58,049 nt of DNA from Rhodospirillaceae bacterium. Lineage in GTDB: Bacteria > Pseudomonadota > Alphaproteobacteria > Rhodospirillales > Rhodospirillaceae. A program made the translations under genes and the position numbers. Positions within the stretch are counted from its first letter, which is position 1. Every line of letters starts with the position of its first letter. Under the pieces are notes generated by a model. It was not told the origin of the DNA. It saw nothing but the letters and a program-made list of their open reading frames with translations, and made no database searches. The stretch covers positions 1 through 58,049 of the forward strand of contig SCTM01000276.1 in assembly GCA_004297485.1 (NCBI GenBank). Direction: 5' to 3'. Shown in pieces: positions 35,732 to 43,588 of the stretch.

Positions 35732-36340
35732 GTGAAATCAGGGATGTACCATTTCTTAAAGGCGTTAACCGTGGTGGTCGCCGTGGCGATTCTCGGCTGC
35801 GTCGCCTTCGTCTATTCCGGGCTCTACAACATTGGAGCCGCTGAACCCCATTGGGGGGTCGTCGCCCAGATTATAGAAGTAGCTCGGGATCGTTCGATCC
35901 GGGCGCACGCCGCGGACATCGCCACACCCAGCACGCTTCAGGATCAGGCAAGGGTTGTGATGGGAACAGAGCACTATGCGGCTCACTGTGCCGTTTGCCA
36001 CGGAGCACCTGGTGTTCCGAAAGACGACATCGCCGAAGGCCTCTATCCACAACCGGCAGACCTGGCCAAGGTTGTCAAAGGCTACAGCCCCGCCGAGTTG
36101 TTCTGGATACTGAAGAACGGCATCAAGATGTCGGGGATGCCGGCGTGGTCGGATCACACCGACGACGAGCTATGGGCCACGGTGGCATTTCTTGAAAAAC
36201 TCCCGACCATGACCCCCGGGGAATACGTCACACTCGTCGCCATAAGCCAAGCCGCAGGCGAACATCATCACCATATGGGCGAACAAGACCCGACCGGGAC
36301 AATGGGGTTAGAACATACCCACCCCATCACCACCCCATAG
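35732..36340 (+). CDS. Membrane-anchored c-type cytochrome with His-rich tail
   Basis: A 202-residue protein with an N-terminal membrane anchor (about residues 11-32), facing the periplasm. The haem site is C86-A-V-C89-H90. The sixth ligand is likely one of the Met residues in 'IKMSGMPAW' (M133/M136). The family is class I monohaem cytochrome c, like those used as copper-related or quinol-linked electron carriers. The C-terminal 40 residues carry 'GEHHHHMGEQDPTGTMGLEHTHP', a metal-binding-like run not part of the haem domain. Start is GTG with AAGGTGA 3 bases before. It is divergent from the cnrYXH-like unit and shares its intergenic region, so common metal control is plausible. Confidence 0.88.
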   Translation: MKSGMYHFLKALTVVVAVAILGCVAFVYSGLYNIGAAEPHWGVVAQIIEVARDRSIRAHAADIATPSTLQDQARVVMGTEHYAAHCAVCHGAPGVPKDDIAEGLYPQPADLAKVVKGYSPAELFWILKNGIKMSGMPAWSDHTDDELWATVAFLEKLPTMTPGEYVTLVAISQAAGEHHHHMGEQDPTGTMGLEHTHPITTP

Positions 36341-36509
36341 ACCGGCATCATCCCCTTCCAGCGTGTTGAAACTCAGCACTAAAAGCGCTTTGCCCGGCAA
36401 AATTCAGCACCCCTGTCTTCGCCGATGATGGCCTTCTCAAGCTAAACGAGAGAAAAGTGGCCATTGGCCGGCAAACACGGGATGGCTATTGGCAGAGAGG
36501 CTTTAGTCA

Positions 36510-37937
36510 ATGAGCGTCGAACATGCGACTCAGTTCTACATTGACGGTCAGTGGCGGAATGGTTCCGGTCCAACGAGGATAGCTTTCGTCAATCCCACTT
36601 CTGAGGGAGTCATCGGCCACATCGCGGCGGGTGAAACCGGGGATGTCGATCTTGCCGTGGCGGCCGCGCGTCGCGCGTTCGAGACCTTCTCACGCACTTC
36701 GGTGGAGGAGCGTGTGGCATTGCTAGGCCGAATCCTGGCGCTGATCCAGCAGCGCACGGAACAATTCGCTGAAGCCCTGGTCATGGAAATGGGCGCCGCG
36801 ATCAGCTTCGCCCGCGCGTCGCAAGTGCCGCGCGCGACGGAACATGTGCGGGTGCAGATGGAGGTGTTGCGGCGCTATCAGTTTCTATCTCTTGACGGCA
36901 CCACGGCGACGGCGAAAGAGCCGATCGGCGTTTGTGCGCTCATCACGCCATGGAACTGGCCCCTCTACCAGATCACCGCCAAGGTAGCGCCCGCAATCGC
37001 CGCCGGCTGCACGATGGTGTTGAAGCCAAGTGAGATGTCGCCTTATAGCGCACTCCTATTCGCGCAGGTGATGCATGATGCCGGCGCGCCGGCCGGCGTG
37101 TTCAACATGGTCAATGGTACCGGTGAAATTGTGGGCGCCGCGCTCGCGGCTCATCCCGACATCGATATGATCTCGATTACTGGCTCGACGCGCGCCGGTG
37201 TGCTCGTGGCGCAGGCCGCGGCACCAACCGTAAAGCGTGTCGTGCAGGAACTCGGCGGAAAGTCTCCCAACCTGTTCCTCGACGATGCCGATTTCGCGCA
37301 AGGTGTCGCCAAGGGGGTGCTGACGGGAATGCGTAACGTCGGCCAGTCGTGCAGCGCGCCGACGCGAATGTTGGTGCCGGCGGGGCGGCTCGTCGAGGTG
37401 GAAGCGCTGGCGGCGGAAGCGGCGGCCGGGATTCGGGTCGGCGATCCAAGGCGCGAGGAGACGACGATGGGACCGATCGCCAACGCCGCGCAGTTCAGAC
37501 GCGTGCAGGAGATGATCTCCGCCGGCATCGACGAGGGCGCAAAGCTGGTTTGCGGCGGGATCGGCCGGCCGATCGGGCTCGAACACGGCTTCTTCGTGCG
37601 ACCGACAATTTTTTCAGAAGTGACCCCGGACATGCGTATCGCACGCGAGGAGATCTTCGGCCCTGTACTTTCGATCCTGCCCTATCGCGACGAGGAAGAG
37701 GCGATCAGAATCGCCAACGACACCGTCTATGGCCTCGGATCGCATCTTCAATCCAACGACCCCGAGCGGGCGCGGCGCATCGCGTCGCGGATCAGGGCGG
37801 GTCAAGTGCTCATCAATTATCCGCCGTGGGACGGCCGGGCGGCTTTCGGCGGCTATAAGCGATCAGGCAACGGACGAGAATATGGCGTCTATGGTCTTGA
37901 GGAGTATCTCGAGACCAAGGCCATTATCGGCTATTAG
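36510..37937 (+). CDS. Aldehyde dehydrogenase family protein
   Basis: A 475-residue NAD(P)-dependent aldehyde dehydrogenase. 'ALITPWNWPLYQITAKVAPAIAAGCTMVLKPSEMSPYSALLF' is the cofactor region, the catalytic Glu lies in 'QELGGKSPNLFLDDADF' and the catalytic Cys in 'NVGQSCSAPTRMLVP'. 'AREEIFGPVLSILPYRDEEEAIRIANDTVYGLGSHLQS' is also conserved. Substrate unknown. It stands alone. The 5' flank (36390-36510) has an open frame running into the start codon that looks protein-like but is unassigned, possibly a relic of another gene. No operon partner follows. Confidence 0.92.
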   Translation: MSVEHATQFYIDGQWRNGSGPTRIAFVNPTSEGVIGHIAAGETGDVDLAVAAARRAFETFSRTSVEERVALLGRILALIQQRTEQFAEALVMEMGAAISFARASQVPRATEHVRVQMEVLRRYQFLSLDGTTATAKEPIGVCALITPWNWPLYQITAKVAPAIAAGCTMVLKPSEMSPYSALLFAQVMHDAGAPAGVFNMVNGTGEIVGAALAAHPDIDMISITGSTRAGVLVAQAAAPTVKRVVQELGGKSPNLFLDDADFAQGVAKGVLTGMRNVGQSCSAPTRMLVPAGRLVEVEALAAEAAAGIRVGDPRREETTMGPIANAAQFRRVQEMISAGIDEGAKLVCGGIGRPIGLEHGFFVRPTIFSEVTPDMRIAREEIFGPVLSILPYRDEEEAIRIANDTVYGLGSHLQSNDPERARRIASRIRAGQVLINYPPWDGRAAFGGYKRSGNGREYGVYGLEEYLETKAIIGY

Positions 37938-38147
37938 GCGGGAGCGTCGCAGGCGCGCCATAGCGGATAGCGACCACGACATTCTGACACTGGCTACCCG
38001 GCGTTCTGACGACCGGGAGAGCCGCAGCGGCACATGCGCGATTTTTCCGATTACCCAGCAAGTCCACCCTGAGTGCCTGAGCATGCGCCCAAGCACATGA
38101 GCAGCCTTACTGCGCGTTTTGTTATACCGGACTCATCCAATCACACC
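37938..38147. other. Gap of about 210 bp between aldehyde dehydrogenase and higBA promoter
   Basis: I see no gene, RNA or strong hairpin here. Confidence 0.4.
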
Positions 38148-38176
38148 TTGACACAATATGGTAATTTTACCATAAT
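38148..38176 (+). promoter_or_regulatory. Sigma-70 promoter of the higBA-type pair
   Basis: A perfect -35 box TTGACA (38148-38153), a 17-base spacer and a near-consensus -10 box CATAAT (38171-38176). The toxin ATG at 38182 starts only 5 bases after the -10 box, so the transcript is expected to begin at or beside the start codon, making it leaderless. Confidence 0.85.
38157..38174. promoter_or_regulatory. Operator palindrome over the higBA promoter
   Basis: TATGGTAA-TT-TTACCATA is a perfect inverted repeat with 8-base arms that fills the spacer and overlaps the -10 box. It is the probable site for the antitoxin, alone or with the toxin, giving autorepression. Confidence 0.82.
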
Positions 38177-38181
38177 CACGC

Positions 38182-38532
38182 ATGCGCGATTTGAAGTGGT
38201 TAGGCAGCAGCCTCGACGACCTGTCGGCTTTTCCGGCTGACGTGAAGCGCGCTTTTGGATTTGCGTTGCGCGAAGTGCAGAAGGGTGAAACACCGCCCAG
38301 CGCGGCTCCGCTCACCCAATTTAGCGTGGGCGTCTGCGAGTTGAAGGAAAGTTACGACGGCGACGCCTATCGCAGTGTCTATGTTGTGAAACTCAAAAGC
38401 GCGGTGTTTGTACTCCACGCTTTCAAGAAGAAATCAAAGTCCGGAAAGGCAATGCCTCGGGAAGACATCGCGGTCATCGAGCAACGATTGAAACGCGCTC
38501 GGGAATTGGATGAACAGGAGCAGAAGAAATGA
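38182..38532 (+). CDS. higB: HigB/RelE-type toxin (phage Gp49-like)
   Basis: A 116-residue basic protein of the RelE/HigB superfamily, Gp49-like branch. Key stretches: 'LSAFPADVKRAFGFALREVQKGETPPSAAPL', 'GVCELKESYDGDAYRSVYVVKLKSAVFVLHAFKKKSKSGKAMPREDIAVIEQRLKRA'. The last part, with its 'HAFKKKS' segment, is the conserved strand-turn-helix of ribosome-dependent mRNA interferases. It should cut mRNA on the ribosome. Toxin-first order and an ATGA overlap with the antitoxin gene are typical of higBA. The start lies almost at the predicted transcription start, so it should be translated leaderless. Confidence 0.9.
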   Translation: MRDLKWLGSSLDDLSAFPADVKRAFGFALREVQKGETPPSAAPLTQFSVGVCELKESYDGDAYRSVYVVKLKSAVFVLHAFKKKSKSGKAMPREDIAVIEQRLKRARELDEQEQKK

Positions 38533-38861
38533 GTCGCAAGATTTCAGTCCGTACTGGCAGCGATAATGTTTTCCGCGATCTTGGCTTTAATGAAGCTGAA
38601 GCGCAGGAGGCTTTGGCTAAGGCCGAACTCATTCACACCATTGCGAAAACCATCACCAAGCAAAAGCTAACCCAAATTGAGGCCGCCAGACGCTGCCATA
38701 CAGATCAGCCGACTCTTTCCAAGGTGCTCCGAGGCCGGATGGAGAGCGTCACGATTGACAAGCTGGCGTCCTGGCTGATGGCGCTTGGCCGCAATGTAGA
38801 AATACGTGTGGGTCCAACGGATCGGAAAACAACGGGCCGCTTAGTCGTTCGCGCTGCTTGA
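38529..38861 (+). CDS. higA: HigA-type XRE-family antitoxin
   Basis: A 110-residue DNA-binding antitoxin with a Cro/C1 helix-turn-helix at about residues 40-80 ('ITKQKLTQIEAARRCHTDQPTLSKVLRGRMESVTIDKLASWLMALGRNVEIRV'). The N-terminal 30 residues ('VFRDLGFNEAEAQEALAKAELI') belong to the XRE/MbcA-like group that pairs with Gp49-like toxins. It should bind the toxin and the palindrome over the promoter. Ends about 15 bases before the first tRNA-Phe-associated repeat, so the pair may be cargo of a further integrated unit. Confidence 0.9.
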   Translation: MSRKISVRTGSDNVFRDLGFNEAEAQEALAKAELIHTIAKTITKQKLTQIEAARRCHTDQPTLSKVLRGRMESVTIDKLASWLMALGRNVEIRVGPTDRKTTGRLVVRAA

Positions 38862-38875
38862 AGCAGAGCACGGTG

Positions 38876-39020
38876 GTGCGATTCAGGTACGGAATCCAAT
38901 CACCGTTGAAATTCCATACGATTTCAGCGGTGCAACAAATTGAATTTGCCTGGGTGCGACAAAACCGCACGCAGAAATCGCGTATTTATTGAGTTTCATG
39001 GGTAATGGTGCCCAGGGCCG
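38876..39020. repeat. Island-end repeat, copy A, ending in a tRNA-Phe 3' fragment
   Basis: Begins GTGCGATTCAGG, contains GGTGCGACAAAAC (38953-38965) and a TTTATTGAGTTT run, and ends with the 17-base core AATGGTGCCCAGGGCCG (39004-39020). That core is identical to the CCA end and acceptor/T-arm side of the tRNA-Phe gene at 53387-53403. The parallel copies B and C show the same order of parts. It is interpreted as an attachment-site scar. Confidence 0.82.
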
Positions 39021-39058
39021 AAATGCTGCAAATGAGCTAAATCAATGGCTTAGAGGAA

Positions 39059-39117
39059 GGTGCGCCATTCTTTCTTCCCATAGCTTCATTGGGCTTTATT
39101 TCGGTGATTGGCGCACC
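39059..39117. repeat. Inverted repeat next to att copy A
   Basis: GGTGCGCCA (39059-39067) and TGGCGCACC (39109-39117) are perfect inverted arms about 40 bases inside the core. The position matches the larger inverted repeat beside copy B, suggesting recombinase arm sites or an element-end hairpin. The remaining bases 39118-39225 show no gene. Confidence 0.6.
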
Positions 39118-39225
39118 TCATTCCTCCACTGGATCGACGGTTGTAAACTCGCGCACCGAACCCAGTGCGTTTTATTGCCATGACTTGTTTGTGAGAGCGA
39201 TTGCGATACCTTTCAGTCTCGGGAC

Positions 39226-41355
39226 CTAAAAGCCGCTCTCACGAATGATGACCGATATAATTGCGCGAAGCGTTTCGAATGCCGGACTTCGCATTCTGCC
39301 GTGCACGACAACAGCGCCGGAGATTTCCTGTTGGGCGGGCGCCGTTGGTTTTTCGGGCACGAAGGCAATCGGGTAAACCGTTTCATTCGGGACATAATCA
39401 TTGTGCGGCGTTTTATTGACCGGCACCGCACCGCCGAATGCCGAGGCAAGGCTGCGGTCTGACACGACCCGGGCGTTGTTCTGCGATAAGCGCAGCAGTT
39501 TCAACGGGATGCGGCGACGGAAAGGGTCATTCGGAATAAAGACCGCCGACCCCTGATCGTCAATGGCCGTCAAATCGCCTTCCGACAGCAGTCCGCGGAT
39601 TTCGCTTGAACGCGTGTCCTCCACAAGCGCCAGCTGCAGCTTACTATCGACCCATCGCCCAGGGCGCAACGCATCGGCCCATTCGGCGACGGTGCCGTCG
39701 ATGGGGGCCGTGACGATCAGGCGCTGTTGCTGTTCGCGGAGTGCCGCGAGATCGGTTGCCGCCGCCGCCAGTTTCTCGCGAACGACATGCAGGGATTGCA
39801 GTTCTTGACCGTTGATGGCTGCGCGTCGGAGCTCGATGTCCAGCGCCGACATTTCAAGTTGAGACTTGACGATGTCCTGGTCTAGGTCCGGCGCCGCCAA
39901 GCGGAGCAGCGGATCGCCAGCGTGGACCGTGGCTCCTTGATGTACGAAGATCTCTTCGATGCGTGCGGGAATCGGCGCGAAAATGCGAACGGAGTGTTGG
40001 GGAGATAGGACAGCTGGAATAACGATTCGCTGGCGGATCGGCAATAACGTGAAGACAACCAGCAGCGCGGCGATGGCGATGGTACGGTTCGCGCGTGTAT
40101 TCGCACGCAGAATGGCCGCTCTCATTTGCCACCAGTTCGCGATCTCAGCTGTGATTGGCCGCACGACAAACCAGCCGATCTCTACTGCAAATAACACCAG
40201 CCCGATCGCCTTGAAGAAATAGTGGTAAACGACAACCGCGATGCCCGTGAACACCACGAGCCGATAGAGCCAACAGGCGATGGCGTAAGTGACAAGTATA
40301 TTTTGATGGCGGCGTGCCACGGACTCCGGCGGCGGCAGGCCGGCGCCAAAAAGGAGCTCGCGCAACCACCATCGGCCAAAAGCAAACGCCCGTGGTTGAA
40401 GATTGTCAATTCCAAGCCAATCGCCCAGAAGGTAGTACGCATCGAAGCGCATCAACGGATTGAGGTTAACCATGAGCGTCACAAGCCAACTGCTGCTCAC
40501 CACGATGAAGGCCGCACTACGCGCAGGCCCGTCGGGGAGGAAGCCCCACAGACACGCCGCGAGAGCAGCCAGGCTCAGCTCCGTCACCACCCCGGCGATC
40601 CCGATGGCAAACCGCTGCCGGCGGTTCGTCAACCGCCAGGCATCTGTCGTATCGGTATAGAGAAGCGGCCACATGACCATGAAGGCAACACCCATGGTCG
40701 GAACGCGACAGCCATGGCGAAAAGCTGTAAATGCGTGGCCGAATTCATGGCAGACCTTGAGAATGCACATGGCGACGCCAAAGCTGACAACGCCCTGCCA
40801 ACTGAACAGCGCGGGAAATGTCGCGATGAAGGTATCCCACTGCCGGAGGATAAGATGCGCCCCAAGCGCGGCCAGCACGAGGACTGCGATGATGACTACG
40901 CGGCTGTAGAGATGGCGCACCATCGGCCAGCCGCGGGCGAGCAAACGGTCGGGTTTCAGAATCGGGATACGGAAGAACAGGTAATTATGGAGCATCCATG
41001 TGGCGATGCCCGGTTTGTGGGACTGCGCCTGACGCGCATAGAGCTTCGCCCCCATGGCATCGCCACGCAGAAGATTATTGAAGCCAAGAAACAGCGAGAA
41101 TTGGCTTACGTCGGCCACGGTGGCGGAGAATGGCGTCTCGGTTTCGACGCCGCGGGCAATCGCTTCCGCATCGGACAAGTGCCAGCGCCGAAGCATCTCG
41201 AAGGCGAGGCGGCCGATCTGAAAATACCTGTTGCGCAAGGGATCGTAGATGCTCCAACAGGGCGCACCATCGAGTTGGCGCGGCCCCGGAAGCAATTGCA
41301 GATCCTCCCGCAAAGGGAATACGCGCTCCCGCAACTCCGGTCTGATAACATTCAC
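39226..41355 (-). CDS. PqqD-like/M50 site-2-protease/HlyD fusion, putative peptide or protein export component
   Basis: A 709-residue, three-part inner-membrane protein. Residues about 30-90 ('WSIYDPLRNRYFQIGRLAFEMLRRWHLSDAEAIARGV') look like a PqqD/RiPP-recognition fold. Residues 150-400 hold about seven hydrophobic helices with the zinc protease motif H203-E204-F-G-H207 ('KVCHEFGHAF') and the third-ligand motif 'NLNPLMRFDAYYLLGDWL' (D305). Residues 445-700 form a HlyD-type periplasmic arm with lipoyl-like halves ('FAPIPARIEEIFVHQGATVHAGDPLLRL' and 'IVTAPIDGTVAEWADALRPGRW') around a coiled coil. It is the last gene of a six-gene operon and overlaps the GAF-HlyD gene by ATGA. Similar fusions are annotated as peptide zinc metalloproteases (YydH-like). 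It may be the membrane hub of the exporter, recognising, cutting and passing on the substrate. Confidence 0.85.
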   Translation of the reverse strand: MNVIRPELRERVFPLREDLQLLPGPRQLDGAPCWSIYDPLRNRYFQIGRLAFEMLRRWHLSDAEAIARGVETETPFSATVADVSQFSLFLGFNNLLRGDAMGAKLYARQAQSHKPGIATWMLHNYLFFRIPILKPDRLLARGWPMVRHLYSRVVIIAVLVLAALGAHLILRQWDTFIATFPALFSWQGVVSFGVAMCILKVCHEFGHAFTAFRHGCRVPTMGVAFMVMWPLLYTDTTDAWRLTNRRQRFAIGIAGVVTELSLAALAACLWGFLPDGPARSAAFIVVSSSWLVTLMVNLNPLMRFDAYYLLGDWLGIDNLQPRAFAFGRWWLRELLFGAGLPPPESVARRHQNILVTYAIACWLYRLVVFTGIAVVVYHYFFKAIGLVLFAVEIGWFVVRPITAEIANWWQMRAAILRANTRANRTIAIAALLVVFTLLPIRQRIVIPAVLSPQHSVRIFAPIPARIEEIFVHQGATVHAGDPLLRLAAPDLDQDIVKSQLEMSALDIELRRAAINGQELQSLHVVREKLAAAATDLAALREQQQRLIVTAPIDGTVAEWADALRPGRWVDSKLQLALVEDTRSSEIRGLLSEGDLTAIDDQGSAVFIPNDPFRRRIPLKLLRLSQNNARVVSDRSLASAFGGAVPVNKTPHNDYVPNETVYPIAFVPEKPTAPAQQEISGAVVVHGRMRSPAFETLRAIISVIIRESGF

Positions 41356-42695
41356 AGGACCACGCTCAAATATTGACGCACGATTCCAAGCGGCCGGCGC
41401 AGCAAATAAATCGCGAGGGGAATGCGTCCGGTCTTGATACGGGCGGTGCCCTGAAAGCCGATCTTCGGCTGCGGCACATCTTTCAAGAAGTCGGCGGAAA
41501 TTCTGAACACAAGCTTTCCGTCCGGCGTTTCCTCCGGCGAGTAGTTGGTGCGAATGACGGTTGCCTGGAGGCTGCGAACCGGGTCGTCGTTCATATAGAT
41601 ATCAACGGATGCTCCGGGCAGAACCTCGATCGCATCATTGACGGGCAAACTCAGCCGCGCTTCCACGACCGCGGGGTTTGCGACGTCCAACACATGCTCA
41701 CCTGTTTCCACGGGACGCCCGACCCAGTTCTCGGGGTCGGTCATGACGACGAGGCCGGTGCGCGGCGCCCGGACCTCAACGCGCGCATAGAGTTCCGCGG
41801 CGGCATCCAGTTCCGCCTTACGCAGGTCCGCGACGGACGTGAGTTGCGCGGTTTCGGCGTTGCTTTTCGGATCGCGAATCCCTTCGGTTTGCGCTTTCAA
41901 CAGGGCCGCGTCCGCGACGTTCACCTCGCGCTCGGAAACCGCATATTTTCCCCGCAACTCGGTATCGTCATAAACGAACAGAACGTCGTTGGCCGCAACG
42001 GACTGATCGGGGTGCACGACAACATTTTTGATCACGCCCTTCATTGGCGCGGCGACGACGTCGAAGTCCTTGGGGACAATGCGGGCCGGTGAGAGAACGG
42101 AATTGCGGACGGGAAAAAGTGCAAGGATGATCGCGGACGCAATCAGCGCCAGCTTCCGGCGACGGGGCAAATGCAGACCGCCTGGGAGTAATCGGGTGGG
42201 ACTGAAGCGGCACCAGGTTTCCGCGTACGCCTCCACAAGAAGCTCAAGGGCGGACTGCTCTTCCACCGACCAGGGCCGTTCGCGGGCGAGCAGCAGCACG
42301 CCCAGGACTCCTCCGTCGGGACGAATCAAAGGCGTCCAAAGGATATTGGGTGCGCCGTATTCCGCCCACTGTTCCCGTTCTTCGGGTGCCAGCATCCCTT
42401 GGTCGATGACGTGGATTCGGTCGGCATCTTCGGCCGCCGCAATCACGCCGGCCATGCGCTCGACCCACGCTACGTGCGGAGCCGTACGCTCGACGACGGC
42501 GACCCCGGAGGCGGCGACAACCGTGAGCTTTCCGTCGAGAGATGCTTTCAACAGGATTGCTTGGGTATAAGGCGTGAGACGATAGGTCTCGTTGGCGATG
42601 ACGTAAAGAAGCGCGGCCACGTCCGGAGTTTGACGTGCTTCATGCCCCACCTGGACAAGGATCTCCGCCCATTCGCCACGGAGTGTCATGTCCAT
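41352..42695 (-). CDS. GAF domain fused to HlyD-type adaptor
   Basis: A 447-residue protein. Residues about 15-165 are a cytosolic GAF-like domain ('RLTPYTQAILLKASLDGKLTVVAASGVA', 'NILWTPLIRPDGGVLGVLLLARERPWSVEEQSALELLVEAYAETW'). One membrane span follows at about 185-202 ('LALIASAIILALFPV'). The periplasmic part is an HlyD/RND adaptor ('DVVAAPMKGVIKNVVVHPDQSVAANDVLFVYDDTELR', 'VRAPRTGLVVMTDPENWVGRPVETGEHVLDV'). The unusual fusion of a small-ligand sensor to an export adaptor suggests that a cytosolic signal gates the machine. It overlaps both neighbours by ATGA. Confidence 0.85.
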   Translation of the reverse strand: MDMTLRGEWAEILVQVGHEARQTPDVAALLYVIANETYRLTPYTQAILLKASLDGKLTVVAASGVAVVERTAPHVAWVERMAGVIAAAEDADRIHVIDQGMLAPEEREQWAEYGAPNILWTPLIRPDGGVLGVLLLARERPWSVEEQSALELLVEAYAETWCRFSPTRLLPGGLHLPRRRKLALIASAIILALFPVRNSVLSPARIVPKDFDVVAAPMKGVIKNVVVHPDQSVAANDVLFVYDDTELRGKYAVSEREVNVADAALLKAQTEGIRDPKSNAETAQLTSVADLRKAELDAAAELYARVEVRAPRTGLVVMTDPENWVGRPVETGEHVLDVANPAVVEARLSLPVNDAIEVLPGASVDIYMNDDPVRSLQATVIRTNYSPEETPDGKLVFRISADFLKDVPQPKIGFQGTARIKTGRIPLAIYLLRRPLGIVRQYLSVVL

Positions 42696-43588
42696 CAGCG
42701 TTGCGAAATGGCCGCCGGATCGGCAGCCGCGACGGTGGGAGGCGCGAACGCCGCCTCGCCGCTCATGCCTGCCAGAAGGCCCGCTGCTTCACCGCGCAGT
42801 GTACCGGTGATCCTGATCGTCTGGCTGGCCGGATCGACGCGGCCGTTGATCGACGCCACAACGGCATCGACAGTTTTGCCGGTCTCGTCGAGGGTAATGC
42901 GGAACGGCGTACCCTGCTTCAGCCATGCCAGCCATCGCGACGGGATAACCGCCTCAATTTGAAGGTTATGGTCATTCAGCACCTCGAGCAGCGGCACGCC
43001 CTCGCGGGTGAGTTCGTGAGGATGCGCGCGGAGGTCGGTCACGCGGCAATCGAACGGCGCCTGGATGGCGCAGCGGCTTGCTTCGGCCTCTGCCAAGGCC
43101 ACGCTAGCGTCCGCTTTTTCCCGATCCGCCTTCGCCTGGTCGAGTTCCAACTGGCCGGCGGAGTTCAGCGTCGCCAGTTTCTGCTTGGCCTCCTCACGCT
43201 TGCTCGCACCAAAGCGATCGGCGGTGGCGCTGGCAAGGCGGGCGCGTGGCATGCCGCATTCGAAACGGACCAGCACGTCGCCCTTCTTGAATTCCTGCCC
43301 CAAGCGCGTCGGCATGAGGACGATCTGATCCTGGAGCGCGGCTGAAATCGTCGCGCTTTCAAGTGACTCCACGACCGCGCGCACGGCCCACCCGTCTCGC
43401 TCTCCGGGCCGTGGAATTTTGGGCGCGGTATCAAACGGTACGCTGGGCTTGGCAAGCGCAGGTGAAGAAAACGGCGGCACATCGCTGCCTGCCGCCGCCC
43501 CCGCCCAAGTCACGGACATGAGCGTCAACATGCCGAGCGCCCGGCATACCGCCAGCCGTCCCCCGTGTTGTAAGAGATCCGACGTCAT
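42695..43588 (-). CDS. Periplasmic HlyD/RND-type adaptor protein
   Basis: A 297-residue protein with a signal peptide ('LGMLTLMSVTWAGAAAGS'), then a biotinyl-lipoyl half ('SAALQDQIVLMPTRLGQEFKKGDVLVRFEC'), a short coiled coil ('KREEAKQKLATLNSAGQLELDQAKADREKADASVALAEAEA'), the second lipoyl half ('CAIQAPFDCRVTDLRAHPHELTREGVPLLEVLND') and a beta-barrel domain. A second adaptor without a membrane anchor, it would bridge the membrane components and the TolC-like protein. Overlaps the TolC-like gene and the GAF-HlyD gene by ATGA. Confidence 0.86.
   Translation of the reverse strand: MTSDLLQHGGRLAVCRALGMLTLMSVTWAGAAAGSDVPPFSSPALAKPSVPFDTAPKIPRPGERDGWAVRAVVESLESATISAALQDQIVLMPTRLGQEFKKGDVLVRFECGMPRARLASATADRFGASKREEAKQKLATLNSAGQLELDQAKADREKADASVALAEAEASRCAIQAPFDCRVTDLRAHPHELTREGVPLLEVLNDHNLQIEAVIPSRWLAWLKQGTPFRITLDETGKTVDAVVASINGRVDPASQTIRITGTLRGEAAGLLAGMSGEAAFAPPTVAAADPAAISQR

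Noticed and set aside
38862-39225. Integrase or transposase remnant beside att copy A
   Set aside because: No frame here shows recombinase motifs. The sequence is explained by the end module, the core and an inverted repeat.
40222-41376. 384-codon frame on the plus strand over the M50-HlyD gene
   Set aside because: Antisense shadow of a high-GC coding sequence. It has no domain, and the opposite strand has clear HEFGH and HlyD motifs.
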